NCBI RefSeq assembly: GCF_040412425.1
Contig: NC_089756.1
Coordinates: 9,253,726 to 9,317,725, forward strand
From: Macrobrachium rosenbergii
Taxonomy: Eukaryota; Arthropoda; Malacostraca; Decapoda; Palaemonidae
Length of the DNA: 64,000 nt
Reading direction: 5' to 3'
The stretch's first letter is position 1. Every line of letters begins with the position of its first letter. Made by a program: the position numbers and the translations under genes. A model generated the notes under the pieces. That model was not told the origin of the DNA and did not search any database. It saw only the letters and a list, made by a program, of their open reading frames with translations. Shown piece after piece: positions 37,667-49,380 of the stretch.

Positions 37667-38740
37667 GTCATAAACCTGTAAGAGAAGTTAAGAGTTCATC
37701 TGTGGTGTTAGAAGGCCAAACACTCCTATGTTCAAGAAGGCTAAAGTCTATGCGCACAGAATTGATTCCTGAGATTTTACCATTTTTGGAAATATTCCTC
37801 ATGGCTTCTGTACGGTAAACATACCTTTATTTCCTTTAAAACCTTCTTCTAGAGGAGGTTGTCCTGCAGCCCAGGGGAGTTTGTTTTTGCCTCATCATGT
37901 GCGATTGTTCAATTTTAGCGTGAGGTGTTAAGCCCTTAGTCCTTTTGTGCAGAGAGGACACCTTTCCTGAACCAAATATGATAGTAACCTTGCTTTCTGT
38001 CTTATTGTTAGTTGTTAGAAATCCGCTATTGAATTTTGGGAGCATGAAGGTGCACTTTGGTGTATAGGAGCTCATCTTATATGATGGTGGAAGTTGTACT
38101 GTCCGGTAAGGGCTTTCAACTCATGCGCAGGAGTCACCGGTACTCTGCGAGATAGAGTAATTTTTTCCCTGTAAGGATCCTCTGACAAACCTTGCTATTA
38201 GGACCTTACACCCTGTTATGGTTCCAACATCTGGCAACAATAAGTAATTACTAGTAAGGATCACACATCAGTCAGGAATGTTGAGAAGCTTTTTCTCCCC
38301 TTTTCAAAAAGATTTTAGTTTGCATGGCTGAACACTGTTTCTCTGGCTGTACTAACCCACCATGCTCATTCAATGTGGTAGTCAGCTGACTTTAAAAGTT
38401 GGTAAAATTCATTTGAAATAATGATAATTTTCATGATAAAATTAACTATTTCATTACTTACCTACTGTTAAAGTGGAAACCCACCCAGCCTCCTCACATC
38501 TTAGTGGGTGTTCATAAAGAAAAATGACAAGAACGTAAACATTGCAGCACCATCTGGTGGGAAACAGATGACTACAGAGACAGTCCGAGCAGGTTAGCCA
38601 AGCATATTTTTATTTTTTTTAAATGCTGATTGCACTAAACGGCACGAAGATGAAGCTAACTTTAACAGTAGGCAAGTATCCAGATAATTAATTTTATCAT
38701 GAAAATTATCAATACGTCTGATATGGTCTTAATTTACTCA
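37667..38740 (+). repeat. ~1-kb dispersed repeat, copy B
   Basis: Direct repeat of 35605-36630 offset by about 2.06 kb, with an extra segment near 37780-37850. It carries its own copy of the 51-bp-TIR element at the same internal position, so the element was in place before the duplication. Confidence 0.75.
38423..38710 (+). mobile_element. 51-bp-TIR element, copy 2
   Basis: Starts GATAATTTTCATGATAAAAT and ends ATTTTATCATGAAAATTATC. The body matches copy 1 (CATCTGGTGGGAAACAGATG, AGACAGTCCGAGCAGGTTAG). Confidence 0.82.
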
Positions 38741-39960
38741 TACTGTAAAGCTCTAATTCTTGTTCTTTTTCTCTCTAGACTACCTTATCCTTCCTCCATT
38801 ATGCCCTACAGTCTAGGCTTTTTCTTTGCTAATGCTTTAGTTAGTACTGAGGTTTCCTCTTTAGCTCCACCTACCACTCCCCTTTCGGTTCAGGAAAAGC
38901 GTATTGAGAATTTAGAACAGGACATAAACCTTATTTTGGTCAATACAAGGTTTGTCTGAACTGGTTAGGGAACAGCACAGGGTTTCCCCATTGTGCGATC
39001 ATTCTCGTGTTCCCTCATAAGAGGTAAGGTGTCAGTGCCCTCACCAGTCTGTAGCCTGAGCCTACGACTGCCTTGCAACAATTGGATTCTGAGGAAGAAG
39101 TCTGCTGCCAGGAAACAGAGTCGGTTCTTGGGGTGATGTGGTTCTGTGCCCTCCGTCGCCTGCCTCTCCGTTTTTCACGTTCATAGTCTCATATAATGCA
39201 TTAGCTGAAGTATTGTTTTGGTAAATGTTAATCTTCACTATGTATGCGACTTCTGCCGTCATCAGCACCTAGTATGAGGTTGTTAGTACTGATAGGACTA
39301 ATAATATAGGTAGAGACAGTTTTATTAGAAATAATGTGTCTGTATCTGGTTTTACTTATTCTGATGTTATGTAGACTCTGTCGATTGTTTAACCAATCTC
39401 TTCATCTTTTACTCATTCTAAATCCTCATCTGCTAGCCTATTCCTCTTTCTCCATCAGAATGCACTTGTTTGCTCTTTATCACGCCTTTTCTTTGGCTAT
39501 TGGCAAATCTCTTACTTCTACCTGTGTTAATGTTTTTCTTTCTAAATCTACCCTGGTTACAGTATCTTCCATTGTTTCCAAGCTAGATATTATTTTAGCT
39601 ACAAAGTTTTCTAATGATTTGTCATATGGGAATGCTCTCAAGTCTGTTGACTCTCTTTCGGACGAGGCAGGAGAGGGGTCGTTACTCCCCCCCACCTCCC
39701 AACTTTCCTATTTTTTTTGGTGCCTCGTTTTCTTTCATTAACCTGAGTCGCTTCGACTGTGTTTTCATGGTTAACAATGAAGCGTTTTCCTGTCTGTCTT
39801 TCATCAAGTCATACTTGCAATACAGGTACTCTGCTGCTGCCTCCTGGAGACAGCTGTTTCCTCCTTTTTCTGCCAGAAGAAGAGGTTGAATCAGAGGATC
39901 TCCTTCAGTTTGATCGGCGTTTGCTGGGGGGTTGCACTTTGCTGTATCCACATTTAGTTG
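38741..39960. other. Unassigned; perhaps decayed retroelement gag
   Basis: A frame near 38850-38958 (PPTTPLSVQEKRIENLEQDI) looks like a short coiled coil and could be gag remains, but nothing firm. The rest shows no recognisable protein. Confidence 0.35.
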
Positions 39961-40222
39961 AGGAAAGAAAAAAAAAAAGTTATCTTAGTTTAACCAGACC
40001 ACTTTAACAGCTGGGCTGGCCCAAAGGATTAGACTTATTTTTACGTGGCTAAGAACCTACTGACCTAGCAACGGGACCTACTGCTTATTGTGAATCCAAC
40101 CACATTATGACGAGAAATGAATTTCTATCACCAGAAATAAATTCCTCTAATTCTTCTTTGGCGGCTCGGAGAGTTGTCCAACAGCGTTCGAAAGCTCTAC
40201 CACTCCTCCAAAGAGGAACTGG
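39961..40222 (-). mobile_element. tRNA-derived SINE, second family
   Basis: On the minus strand the head TCCTCTTTGGAGGAGTGGTA (from 40222) is tRNA-like, with a box A-type GGAGGAGTGGTAG. The body runs AATTTATTTCTGGTGATAGA, AAATTCATTTCTCG, TAGGTCCCGTTGCTAGGTCA, TTCTTAGCCACGTAAAAATA to CTGGTTAAACTAAGATAACT, and then a T-rich tail at 39967-39978. I recall this sequence type from shrimp and crayfish DNA. Box B is decayed. Confidence 0.68.
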
Positions 40223-41615
40223 TTGAGGAAAGAACCACATAGAGAATAGGTCTCCTTCAGTATTTTGGTGCCCTTTAAGTATTTGGAGAAAGAGAATCCA
40301 AGCTTTCTTCTTCAATTAGAGCATGTTTCATAAGTTTTCTTGTACTCAGGTGCATAAAGCTCCCTTTAGGTCTGCTGCTGGTTTTTTAGGAAGTTGTGGA
40401 GCACTGACTCTTGCGATACACGTGCTCAAACCGTTTTCGGTAAAAGACTTCATTTTCTTTTCTCTTTGTTGTGAAGAGATGAACTTGAGACTGATAAGTG
40501 CTTTGGACATGCTGAATCAAACTCTCAGTTTAGATTGTTGAAGTTTTTATCTTTTATTGAACTTTTGCTCGTATTTTGCCTCTTCTCTGCATGAGCTTAG
40601 AGAGGTTGAGGCTCCAGCTTAGTGTGTTTTTGGCTCCAGCCTAGTGTTTTTGGCGTCATTTTGGGAAGTTTGTGAAGCCAGCTTGAGGGTTTTTGGTGCC
40701 AGCGTGAGCTTAGCGAGGAAGAGTGTTATTTTTTAACTCGTTTCTGATGTTACAGGCTAATGTTCTCATGCTTATACTAACTGTATGGGAGAAATGAAAA
40801 TGTTCCTATCTTTAGTAAAGGCTTATGCTGCACAGGTTAAGGCAATAAGGGAGTATATATTGGTGCAAGTCTTATTTTATACCTTTTGGGGATAACTTCA
40901 GCCCTCAGGTTCTGGTAGATGGCCAATTGCAATCCTCCTGGCATGCTTGGAGAGACTTAGGAGCAGACCTTACATGGTGGAGGCTGTGAGGGAGAGTTAT
41001 GATTCCTTTTAGGTTACCCTCCACTGGTTTAGTCTCCTATAGCTGTTCCTCTGTCTTCTCCAGTAGAAGTCTCTCTTTCTTTAGTAGAAGGGTGTAATTA
41101 GAAAGAAAGAAATGGACCAGGCAGTAATTCACTGGGATTTTACCTCTTCACTTTTTCCTAGCTCCACAAGCAACTGGAGAATGGCAACCATTGTTGGGCA
41201 CATAGACTGAATGACTTTACATGTCTTTCCCCATGCTTTTTTTCGTCCAGCTTGGTTTTAGTGACTTTCCAAAAGAATAATCAGATGTTTTGGTGGATGT
41301 GCAGGAGACATTTTTCTCATACCAGTACATCCTCAATCACCCAAGTTCCTTCGAGTTGTATTTACAGAGGATGTATTGCTGTTCAAGTAATTTTGTTGAG
41401 CCTCTGGAACGAGTTCCATTGAATTATTTACTATGAAAATTTATTTAGCACTATCAACACTTAATAAGAGTAAATTTATTCCAAGCACTCTCCTTAAGGC
41501 TGTTGCATTATAGCTGAGAATGAGAATAATGCTAACTTCTCTGAGAACTTTAAGAATTCCACTTAACCTCTGGTGGGGAAGAAGAAGAAACAATTCTCTG
41601 TCATGTTGGGGCAAT
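40223..41615. other. Unassigned non-coding stretch
   Basis: No recognisable protein. Around 40610-40720 a short degenerate repeat of the type TTTTTGG-(T/C)CCAG(C)-TTAG occurs three to four times. Confidence 0.4.
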
Positions 41616-41940
41616 TAATTTTAGAACCTAGGACATCTGTGTCAAAGATTAAGCCTGGAGGAGGCAAAATTAACCTTTTGTTTTGTGGTTTTAGAAAACG
41701 TAGATGTCTTTGTCAAGGGTTAAGCCTGGAAGAGGAATAGTTAGCCTTTTATTATGTGGTTTTAGAAACCTAGAATGTCTTTGTCAAAGGTTAAGCCTGG
41801 AGAAGGCAAAATTAACATTTTATTTTGTGGTTTTAGAAAACCTAGATGTCTTTGTCAAAGGTTAAGCCTGGAAGAGGCAAAGTTAACCTTTTGTTTTTTG
41901 GTTTTAGAAATCTAGAATGTCCTTGTCAAAGAACACAAGG
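41616..41940. repeat. 71-bp minisatellite, about 4.5 units
   Basis: TTAAGCCTGG starts at 41649, 41720, 41791 and 41862, an exact 71-bp step. The unit also contains TGTCTTTGTCAAAGG and TTTTGTGGTTTTAGAAA. No coding role seen. Confidence 0.92.
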
Positions 41941-42079
41941 TTCTCTGTGACATATTTGATTGGGCTAGTGCATGAGAACTAGCTCCATACCATTTACCCG
42001 TATTGAAGGTAAGTTTTCATAATGTGAGAGCCGTCAGTACCTCATTTAGCTTGATGACAAATTGTCGCATGAGGATAGG

Positions 42080-42960
42080 TTTAATGCTGCACAGTAAAAT
42101 TGCTATTTGGTTTTGCCGTTCAGTACCTTAAGTATGCAGAATCATGTTTGAAAGATAAAGCCCTTGGTCCACTACTAGTAGCCGGTAAAATCTTTTAGTG
42201 AACCAAGGAAAGAGCAGTCTTTTATACTCTGTTTTAAATCCCGGGTTTTAGTATTTTGGGGAGCATGAAGGTACATGTATTTTATAGGAACTTACCTCTA
42301 TATTGTAAAGGTATTTATTTTGAATGACTGTCATTTTATAGGGCTTTTGGACCCAGGCACAGCTGTCCTCTTACGCTGCTTCTGTTTCATTCTAGCTGAA
42401 TTGAAGCGGTTTTCTCCGCAAGGCTGCTCTTCGCTGCACACATATGAGAGCCTTGCCCCTGAATGGAATCCAGCTTCTGGTGGTAGTAAGATCCAGAAAG
42501 GATTTTAAATCAGGTAAGAATGTTTTGGGTGTCATTCAAGAAACCTTTAGCTCGATTGGCTAAGCGGATTTGGTCCAGCTACACTACCCACCATCCTCTT
42601 CTCAATGTGGGAATCAGCTAACTTTGACAGTAGGTAAGATTCATCCCAAATAATATAAATTTTCATAATAAAATTTGTTATTTGGATACTTACCTATTGT
42701 TAAAGTAGACCCCACCCAGCATCCCCACAACCTAGTGGGACTGGGCTGTCAAGGAGAATTCTGACAACTTGACAAGAGCTTAAACATTCGAAACACGTCT
42801 GGCGGAGAACAGGTGAATTAGACAGTCATCCGGGCAGCCATTTGATCTTTTGTTTGAATGCCGACTCACCTATTGGCGTGATGTGAGCTAACTTTAACAG
42901 TAGGTAAGTATCCAAATAATAAACTTTATTATGAAAACTTATATTGTGCGTTGTTTCGTT
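42080..42960 (+). repeat. ~1-kb dispersed repeat, diverged copy C
   Basis: Shares AAGCCCTTGGTCC, TTTTGGGGAGCATGAAGGTA, CACCATCCTC-TCAATGTGG and the 51-bp-TIR element with copies A and B, but with large differences between these blocks. Confidence 0.55.
42655..42940 (+). mobile_element. 51-bp-TIR element, copy 3 (second subfamily)
   Basis: Left end TAAATTTTCATAATAAAATT, right end complement AAGTTTTCATAATAAAGTTT; both continue into TTATTTGGATACTTACCTA. The body is distinct (GACTGGGCTGTCAAGGAGAA, CCGGGCAGCCATTTGATCTT) and pairs with the inverted copy at 37222. Confidence 0.75.
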
Positions 42961-44290
42961 GTTTTATTAAGGCTTTATTCGGATAATCACTGCTAGAGAA
43001 CGAGAATTTGTATTTTTCAAAAGGCAGTTTAATAAACTGGAAGGGTAATATGAGAGGATAAAGTTCATGGGCATTTCAGAATTTTGGTTTGCCTAACAAA
43101 AGGTCACGTTTATTTTAATCTCATGTCTGCATTGAAATCTAGCCTTTGGTTTGAGTGTATGTTAATCTTTTGATTTGCTCTAAAAAGTTCATGTAGAAAT
43201 ATTTGAATCCTTAAATGGACTTCGAAGCCTTTCTTTATCATAATATAGATTTTATTTTGATGTATAATAAATGCAAAAGTTCTCAAACATCTTTTGACAC
43301 GTTCATTTCGAACATAAACCTTCAGTTTACTTTGAGAGGTTTCCAACAGGATATTAAAGCTGCCCAGGCAACCTGTTTGTATTCGGCGCATTTTCCACCC
43401 CCACCCCCTGCTCTCACTTCTCACCTGTTTAGTTTATCTTCCCTATCGATGTCTTGGTTTTACTGCTCTCCTGGCCATTTTTATACTGAGATACCCCTCT
43501 GCCTTTATCAGATGAAAGCTTTTTCAAGTAAAAAATTTTTATTTTGTGAGACCGAAATGTTTCAGTTTCACTGCCTAAATTGAAACTCAGCTCTGTAAGC
43601 AAAGTGCATGCTGATGTATTACTCACTCTAAGTTATGAATATTGACGTATCTTAATCTTGAAAAGATGCAGATTAAATTATATAAAAATTTAGAGGAAAG
43701 CATAGAACCTGCAGTCTGCTATCGAATGAAATGAGAGACAGATGAAACCGATTGATCAGAGAGTTCAAGACCCCCAGACGATGGTCACTGTCTTCACCAA
43801 AAAGCTATCTTCCTGCTTTAGATTTCGCCAGTTACTGGCATTTCATTACTCTTATTATTATTATTAATATTGTTGTTATTATTTCATAAGATGAACCCTA
43901 TTCATATGGAACAAGCCCACTTGGGCCATGGACTTGAAATTCAAGCTTCCAAAGAATATGTTGTTCATTCGAAAGAAGTAACAGAAGGTAATGGGAAGTA
44001 CAGAAAGAGATCAGTTACTAGAAGAACAGATAAATTAACAAAATAAATAAGTAAAAATGCAAGTGAGTGTTAAAATACAAGTTGAATTATACTAGGGTAG
44101 CAATGCATTGCATCTTCGCTTGAACTTGGCGTTTCCTAGCGACAAGCCATTGATTTCGTCATGCTTTCAGAAAATACAAAAAAAAAAAAACCAAGACCCT
44201 TAAATTTTCGTCAGGTGGAGTGGCCGTTCGTCATGACGAAGAAATCAAGAGAAATGTGAGGGCTGATTCACTCGCGGTGATGAAAGATTC
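42961..44290. other. Non-coding, nothing recognised
   Basis: AT-rich DNA with a short (ATT)n-like run at about 43852-43885 and an A-run at 44176-44190. No recognisable protein. Confidence 0.5.
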
Positions 44291-44499
44291 GATGGAGAAT
44301 TCATAACTCTCTCTCTCTCTCTGACACAGACGCATTAAAAATATTTTTATTCAACGGTGCAGATTTTTTATTCTCTCTCTTTCCATCTCTCAGACACAAT
44401 CATAAATATTTTTATTCAACATTCCAATTATTTTTTAATTTTTTTCTCTCTCTCAGACACACTTATAAATATTTTTATTCAAAGTTCCAGTTATTTTTT

Positions 44500-44572
<73 letters not shown>

Positions 44573-44614
44573 AGACACATTAAATATTTTTATTCAGCTT
44601 TTCAAGTATTTTTT

Positions 44615-44653
<39 letters not shown>

Positions 44654-44655
44654 TT
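44291..44655. repeat. Compound tandem array: (CT)n plus ~60-bp spacer
   Basis: The spacer CAGACACA-TTA-AAATATTTTTATTCA...TTTTTTAATT begins at about 44322, 44391, 44454 and 44572. Each is followed by a (CT)n tract of very different length (about 12 to 70 bp). Same design as the 51.6-58.6 kb array but unrelated spacer. Confidence 0.85.
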
Positions 44656-45894
44656 TTTGGCACCCAGTCAGAAAGGGGTCGGGGCTAGGTAAGCGTGCCA
44701 AAATTGACAGCCAAGTCACGTGGTGAGGTAATAAGGGTGGATGGTTTTAGGAGGGGGTCGGGTATGGGGAGTATGTTTGAGGGGGGGAAGGAGCCAGCCA
44801 CGAAGAGAAAGGAAAGAACAGTTAGAAAAAATAAGCTGTAAAAGGTGGTAGGGAACCTGAGTTGCTGGTGAGAAGGCCTTTGGTGACGAGAGGTTCAGAA
44901 TCTATGATCATTTTCCTTTTTGGGGTAAAGATATATTATACAAAGCGTGATTTTTCGAAAGCATTTTTCTTGGGGGAAGAAAAATGTAGCCGTTTTCTGT
45001 CGTCCAACATAAACATGAATGATGTTTCACATTTTTTTTTCTTTTGGTGATAAACTGCTATAAAGTAGTTTCTGGCTTTTGAATATTAATGCACAGAATA
45101 ATTTACTTTCAGACTACTCGTTTTTCTTGTAAATTATAATGTTAAATAATTTAGCATTTTATTTGAGCGAGAGAGAGAGAGAGAAGTGGTGTAAACTAGT
45201 CTTCTTTCAGTGAGAAGAAGTTTAAATAGTTCCCAATATTTCCTTGGGATGGAAACTGCTTTCAAATGATTTTCTCATACAAAGTCAAACTGAATACTAT
45301 AAAATTTTTTCTAGTGGTGAGAAAGTGTCATTTTTCTCAGTATTATGGTATAAATATTTTTACAAATTTAAAAAAAGAAATGTGCAGATCTTTTTATAAA
45401 TACGTTTGGGACATTTTCTCAGATTTGCATTATCTTTCAGATTGATTCACATGACTATTAAATATTGCAAATTCGAACTACAGTAAATGCTCAGCGTACC
45501 TCCAATCAAAAATCCATATTTGAAATCCCAAGCAAATGCCCTGGCTACCCTCATTACAAAGCCCAAATAAATGCTCGGGCTGTCGTCTTAGAAAGTCGAA
45601 ATCCCAACCAATTGCTACGATTTCAGGCCGCAACAAATCTGTAGCAAGGCAGCGATGATCCTTACCCCAGGTGATTTTATATCTGGTAAAGGAGAGACAA
45701 GAAGGGAACTGGCTTCTGTAAAGGTGACTAAGCGAAGTGGGAGGGGAAGTGTTTTAAGAAGCCAGAATAGTCTCCCTAAAGAAACTATAATTGTTTACAC
45801 CTGTCTTTGTGTAGGTTTGTGTGAGGTGTTCACCCGACAAATGCTCGTACAAGCTTTTTGTACAAGTGGAAGAGTAGACACACTCAACACACAC
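44656..45894. other. Non-coding, nothing recognised
   Basis: A/T-rich with a short GA run at 45172-45184. No coding signal. Confidence 0.5.
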
Positions 45895-46223
<329 letters not shown>

Positions 46224-46359
46224 TGCATGTAAATATAAACTTCAGAGAATACACTAATGTTGGTAGAACACTACAAATGGGTAATTTACATAGATTGAGT
46301 ATATGCAATGAATGATGGTAGGACTTGAACTCCAGAATTCCGGAATTGTTGAAGCAATG

Positions 46360-46560
46360 AAGGCAGAAGGAATTCTGCAGAAGAGTTGGGAGAATAGAAA
46401 ATTGTCCATGGAGACAAAAACTGGCTTCTTTCAACGGACTGTTGAATCAACTGTTCTTTATATAAGTGGAGTGTGGATAATGGGAATTGAAGATAGAAGG
46501 TTGAAGCTGCTGAGATGAGTTTTGCGTAGTTCACAGCTAAAGGAAATGCAAGGCGTTTTT
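46360..46560 (+). pseudogene. LINE-type reverse transcriptase C-terminal scrap
   Basis: The frame 46312-46518 includes [20 protein letters not shown] then YISGVWIMGIEDRRLKLLR. This resembles the end of non-LTR retrotransposon reverse transcriptases, where (K)LS-x-x-TK-x-x-x-(Y/F)-x-x-x-V-x-(P)-TVLY-(GAE)-W precedes ERRKL-x-VLEMR. Short and isolated; family not assignable. Confidence 0.5.
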
Positions 46561-47619
46561 AGGAATGGAAGGTCCTGAATATTTAGGATGCGTGAAAATT
46601 CATACAAGGTAGAGGTTAGTGAAAAAGTGTAAGTAGGGGTCGACACCACTGATGAACCTTCTGTGTATATAATAGTACATAAAATAGCAGCTGTAGTGAA
46701 ATTTTGTACTGTGAAGTGTCATTTATGATGAAGTAGTTGAAGAATTAACATTACAGTTGTCTTCATTTTTTTCGGAAACTACATTAATTTTTCTCAACCA
46801 GACAGATAATTCTTTCTGCTCCTGCATCATCGAGCTTCACTTCTCTTTTATCCCGTGTGTTTAACAGATCCCTAAAGTACTCACTTCATCGACTCAGGAC
46901 TGCATTTTGTTGTGAGATCCATTTATTCATTAACCTTTCCCTCTGCTTTAACTTCTCTGTAAAATAGCTTTTCATTCTATGTAAAGTTCTTGAACACCTC
47001 TCCCTTTTATTTTTGATACCTGCATTGATTTTCTCTCTTTTTGACTAGCCTATCCATCATTTTTGTATGCCTGTATAGTGTTTCTTCTGACCTTTTATTT
47101 TCTTATCCTATCACTTACTGTTTTTGTTTTTGTTCAGTCTTCCTACCCTCCTTTGTGTACAAACACTTCCTGTTGTTCTTAGGATATTAAACTTCTTAAC
47201 TTTTCGCTATCTTTAACTTCCTTTCTTATGGCATAGTTTCCCCTAAAGAAAGGGCTCAAAAAAATTTACTTTTGGAATGCTTGGTTTAGCTCCCAGAGCT
47301 CAGACGGGAAAGGTATCGAGCTAACTTCTAGCCAAAGTTCCCGGAAATAAATTTATACTGTCAATGGTCTTGTCAGTGACGTCACGGAAGCTGCTCCTTT
47401 GTTTTCCTGCTGTGGCCAAGCTTGACTTGGTTATCCAAAGCCGTTTAGGTAACTGATGAAATTAGATTTATAAATTAAAGAGACTTCTTTTTCGTTTATT
47501 GTTTATTTGTGAATTTGTAGGAATAATTGCGGTTGAAACAGGAGATAGTAAACATTTTTTTATTTCCTTTGTTTTTTTTTTTTATTAAACAATGCGTGTT
47601 TTTCGGCTTGTTGGGATTA
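46561..47619. other. Non-coding, nothing recognised
   Basis: No coding signal; T-rich. Confidence 0.5.
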
Positions 47620-47670
47620 TTCTCAAGAGCCTATATAAACGTTACTTCCCGGCTTCCCATTGCAGTTTAA

Positions 47671-47750
47671 CAGGACGCCATGATTGTGTACATTTAGGGC
47701 AAGGTGTACAACGCTTCAAACGGCCATGGGGTATAACTATTAGCTTAAGC
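47671..47750 (+). repeat. Left arm of inverted repeat
   Basis: Pairs with 49275-49341 (complement). A TATATAAA word lies just outside, at about 47631. Confidence 0.75.
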
Positions 47751-48232
47751 ACTGCAGACAATAGATTTAAGTTGATATACATATTTTCGATGTTATGATG
47801 GGTTGAAAGGACAGACATACACTACTTTACTGTACTTTAGTGTGGAACAGACAATATTTGAATGCATGGCAGGGCTAGTCTGACAGCCTCACCATGACTC
47901 ATACTGCATTTTCCTGGCCTAAAGAGCATTCACAGCCAAAATGCTGTTGCACTTTCAATACACACACGGCAATATTAATGAAAATATGCATGTGTGCAAT
48001 ATCAGTGACATTTATTTAAACAGATACATAGGCAGTTCACATGACATCATGTTATGGCAGTCAACAACCTCAACTGACATCTCACACTTGTCAAAATTAT
48101 GGCTACAGAAATTGGCCAAACCTTCAACCCTTACTTAAATTCAATTTATTTCATATTACTTTCTGAGTTAAATTCAGCATTCATGGCTTCTTTTTAACTA
48201 TTATTAAAAAACAGTATTTCATTAAAATCATT

Positions 48233-48233
<1 letters not shown>

Positions 48234-48290
<57 letters not shown>

Positions 48291-48303
48291 GTGTGTGTGT
48301 GTG

Positions 48304-48388
<85 letters not shown>
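48234..48388. repeat. (TA)n/(TG)n microsatellite
   Basis: TA runs with a GTGTGTGTGTGTGT core at about 48291-48304. Confidence 0.96.
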
Positions 48389-48392
<4 letters not shown>

Positions 48393-48879
48393 GCAACAAT
48401 AATGTAGAACATCTCGTACACTATTATTTACACCACATCCAACATTAATACAGTTATGTACGATAGTTATTCTTTTGCCATTTTTTGTACAATCATAATC
48501 ATTTATAATTAAATAGAAAATAATACAATAACTAGCCCAGTAGATATATATTTTCAACAATAAAGCTCTACTGCAAGGCGGATGCACTAAGGCATTATCT
48601 ACTATAACAGACACTGATGACATGTACATGATGTAATATGTAGGACATGCTGTGAATCAGACAGGCCTGTTGAAATATACACCTGAAGGCTACCTGGAGA
48701 TTGTGAAATAGAATGGACAGATCTCAATCTGTAGTGTTGACTGGACCAGTAAATTTATTATTTATGTATATATCCATATATATTGACTGAAATTATGATC
48801 ATACATAAATAACCCCACATAACAGTGGTAATTAAAAAAAAAATACATGTACAATATAAACAATCACAGGTACATGGGC
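48389..48879. other. Non-coding, nothing recognised
   Basis: Lies within the candidate inverted-repeat element. No protein recognised. Confidence 0.4.
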
Positions 48880-49177
48880 ACGCTATAAATGCTGAAGTTT
48901 CTTTGCTTTTCTGTTGATTTTGTTGCTTTGAGTAAGCATGTTTCTGGTCTCGAATTTGAAATAGCAGCAGAACCTACAGCGAAGATAGCGCCGGATGACG
49001 GGATTCAGGAGACTTCCGTCTTGATGAGCTGGACAGAACACAACCTGTCTGGATGGTACCTGCTTCTCAGTTTTGTCCAGCGGTTGAAACAGGATGTTGC
49101 TGCTGACAAGCAGACTGGGGATATGCTTTTTCAAACACCTTGTTGTTACAGCCATAGGCTGAACAATAAGCTGGCAT
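48880..49177 (-). pseudogene. THAP-like zinc-finger N-terminus
   Basis: From an ATG at 49177-49175 the frame reads MPAYCSAYGCNN, matching the start of THAP domains (Met-Pro, Cys-X4-Cys). After a frameshift the neighbouring frame (48883-49155) gives RCLKKHIPSLL and ILFQPLDKTEK, which resembles the following F-H-x-F-P-x-D-x-x segment. The later Cys-X2-His pair and Trp are not clearly present. THAP domains bind DNA and occur in host regulators and in P-element-like transposases. This piece is broken and short. Confidence 0.45.
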
Positions 49178-49254
49178 TGTCAAGCAGTTTGCCCTGATTT
49201 GGGAAAATTAAGCTGTGTCAGAGCCTGCCATTACTAAATGTATTTATAGAATTT

Positions 49255-49341
49255 GCCATCACCCACCAAGCTAATAGTTATGCCCCAAGGCCGTTTGGAA
49301 TGCTGCACACCTTTCCCTAAATGTAAACAAACATGGCGTCC
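49255..49341 (-). repeat. Right arm of inverted repeat, upstream of the THAP-like start
   Basis: The complement reads CAGGACGCCATGTTTGTTTA...ACTATTAGCTTGGTG. It lies about 80-160 bases upstream of the THAP-like ATG. A TATA-like ATATATACAAAC sits just outside at about 49360-49371, so the arm could be a promoter or 5' leader. Confidence 0.7.
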
Positions 49342-49380
49342 TGGAAGTGATGCGGTTTGTATATATTGGCTTTGTTATTC

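Larger units (their letters stand above)
47620..49380. mobile_element. Candidate THAP-type DNA transposon relic, about 1.76 kb
   Basis: The segment 47671-47746 (CAGGACGCCATGATTGTGTA...ATAACTATTAGCTT) recurs inverted at 49275-49341 with roughly 85% identity by eye, giving inverted repeats that point inward. Between them on the minus strand is a THAP-like N-terminus (49177 downward). P-element-like transposases begin with a THAP domain. The outer ends and any target-site duplication are not resolved, and a host gene copy with a duplicated promoter is possible. Confidence 0.4.

Noticed and set aside
43215..43583. A 122-residue plus-strand open frame
   Set aside because: No recognisable family, AT-rich, no splice or gene context; left as unassigned.
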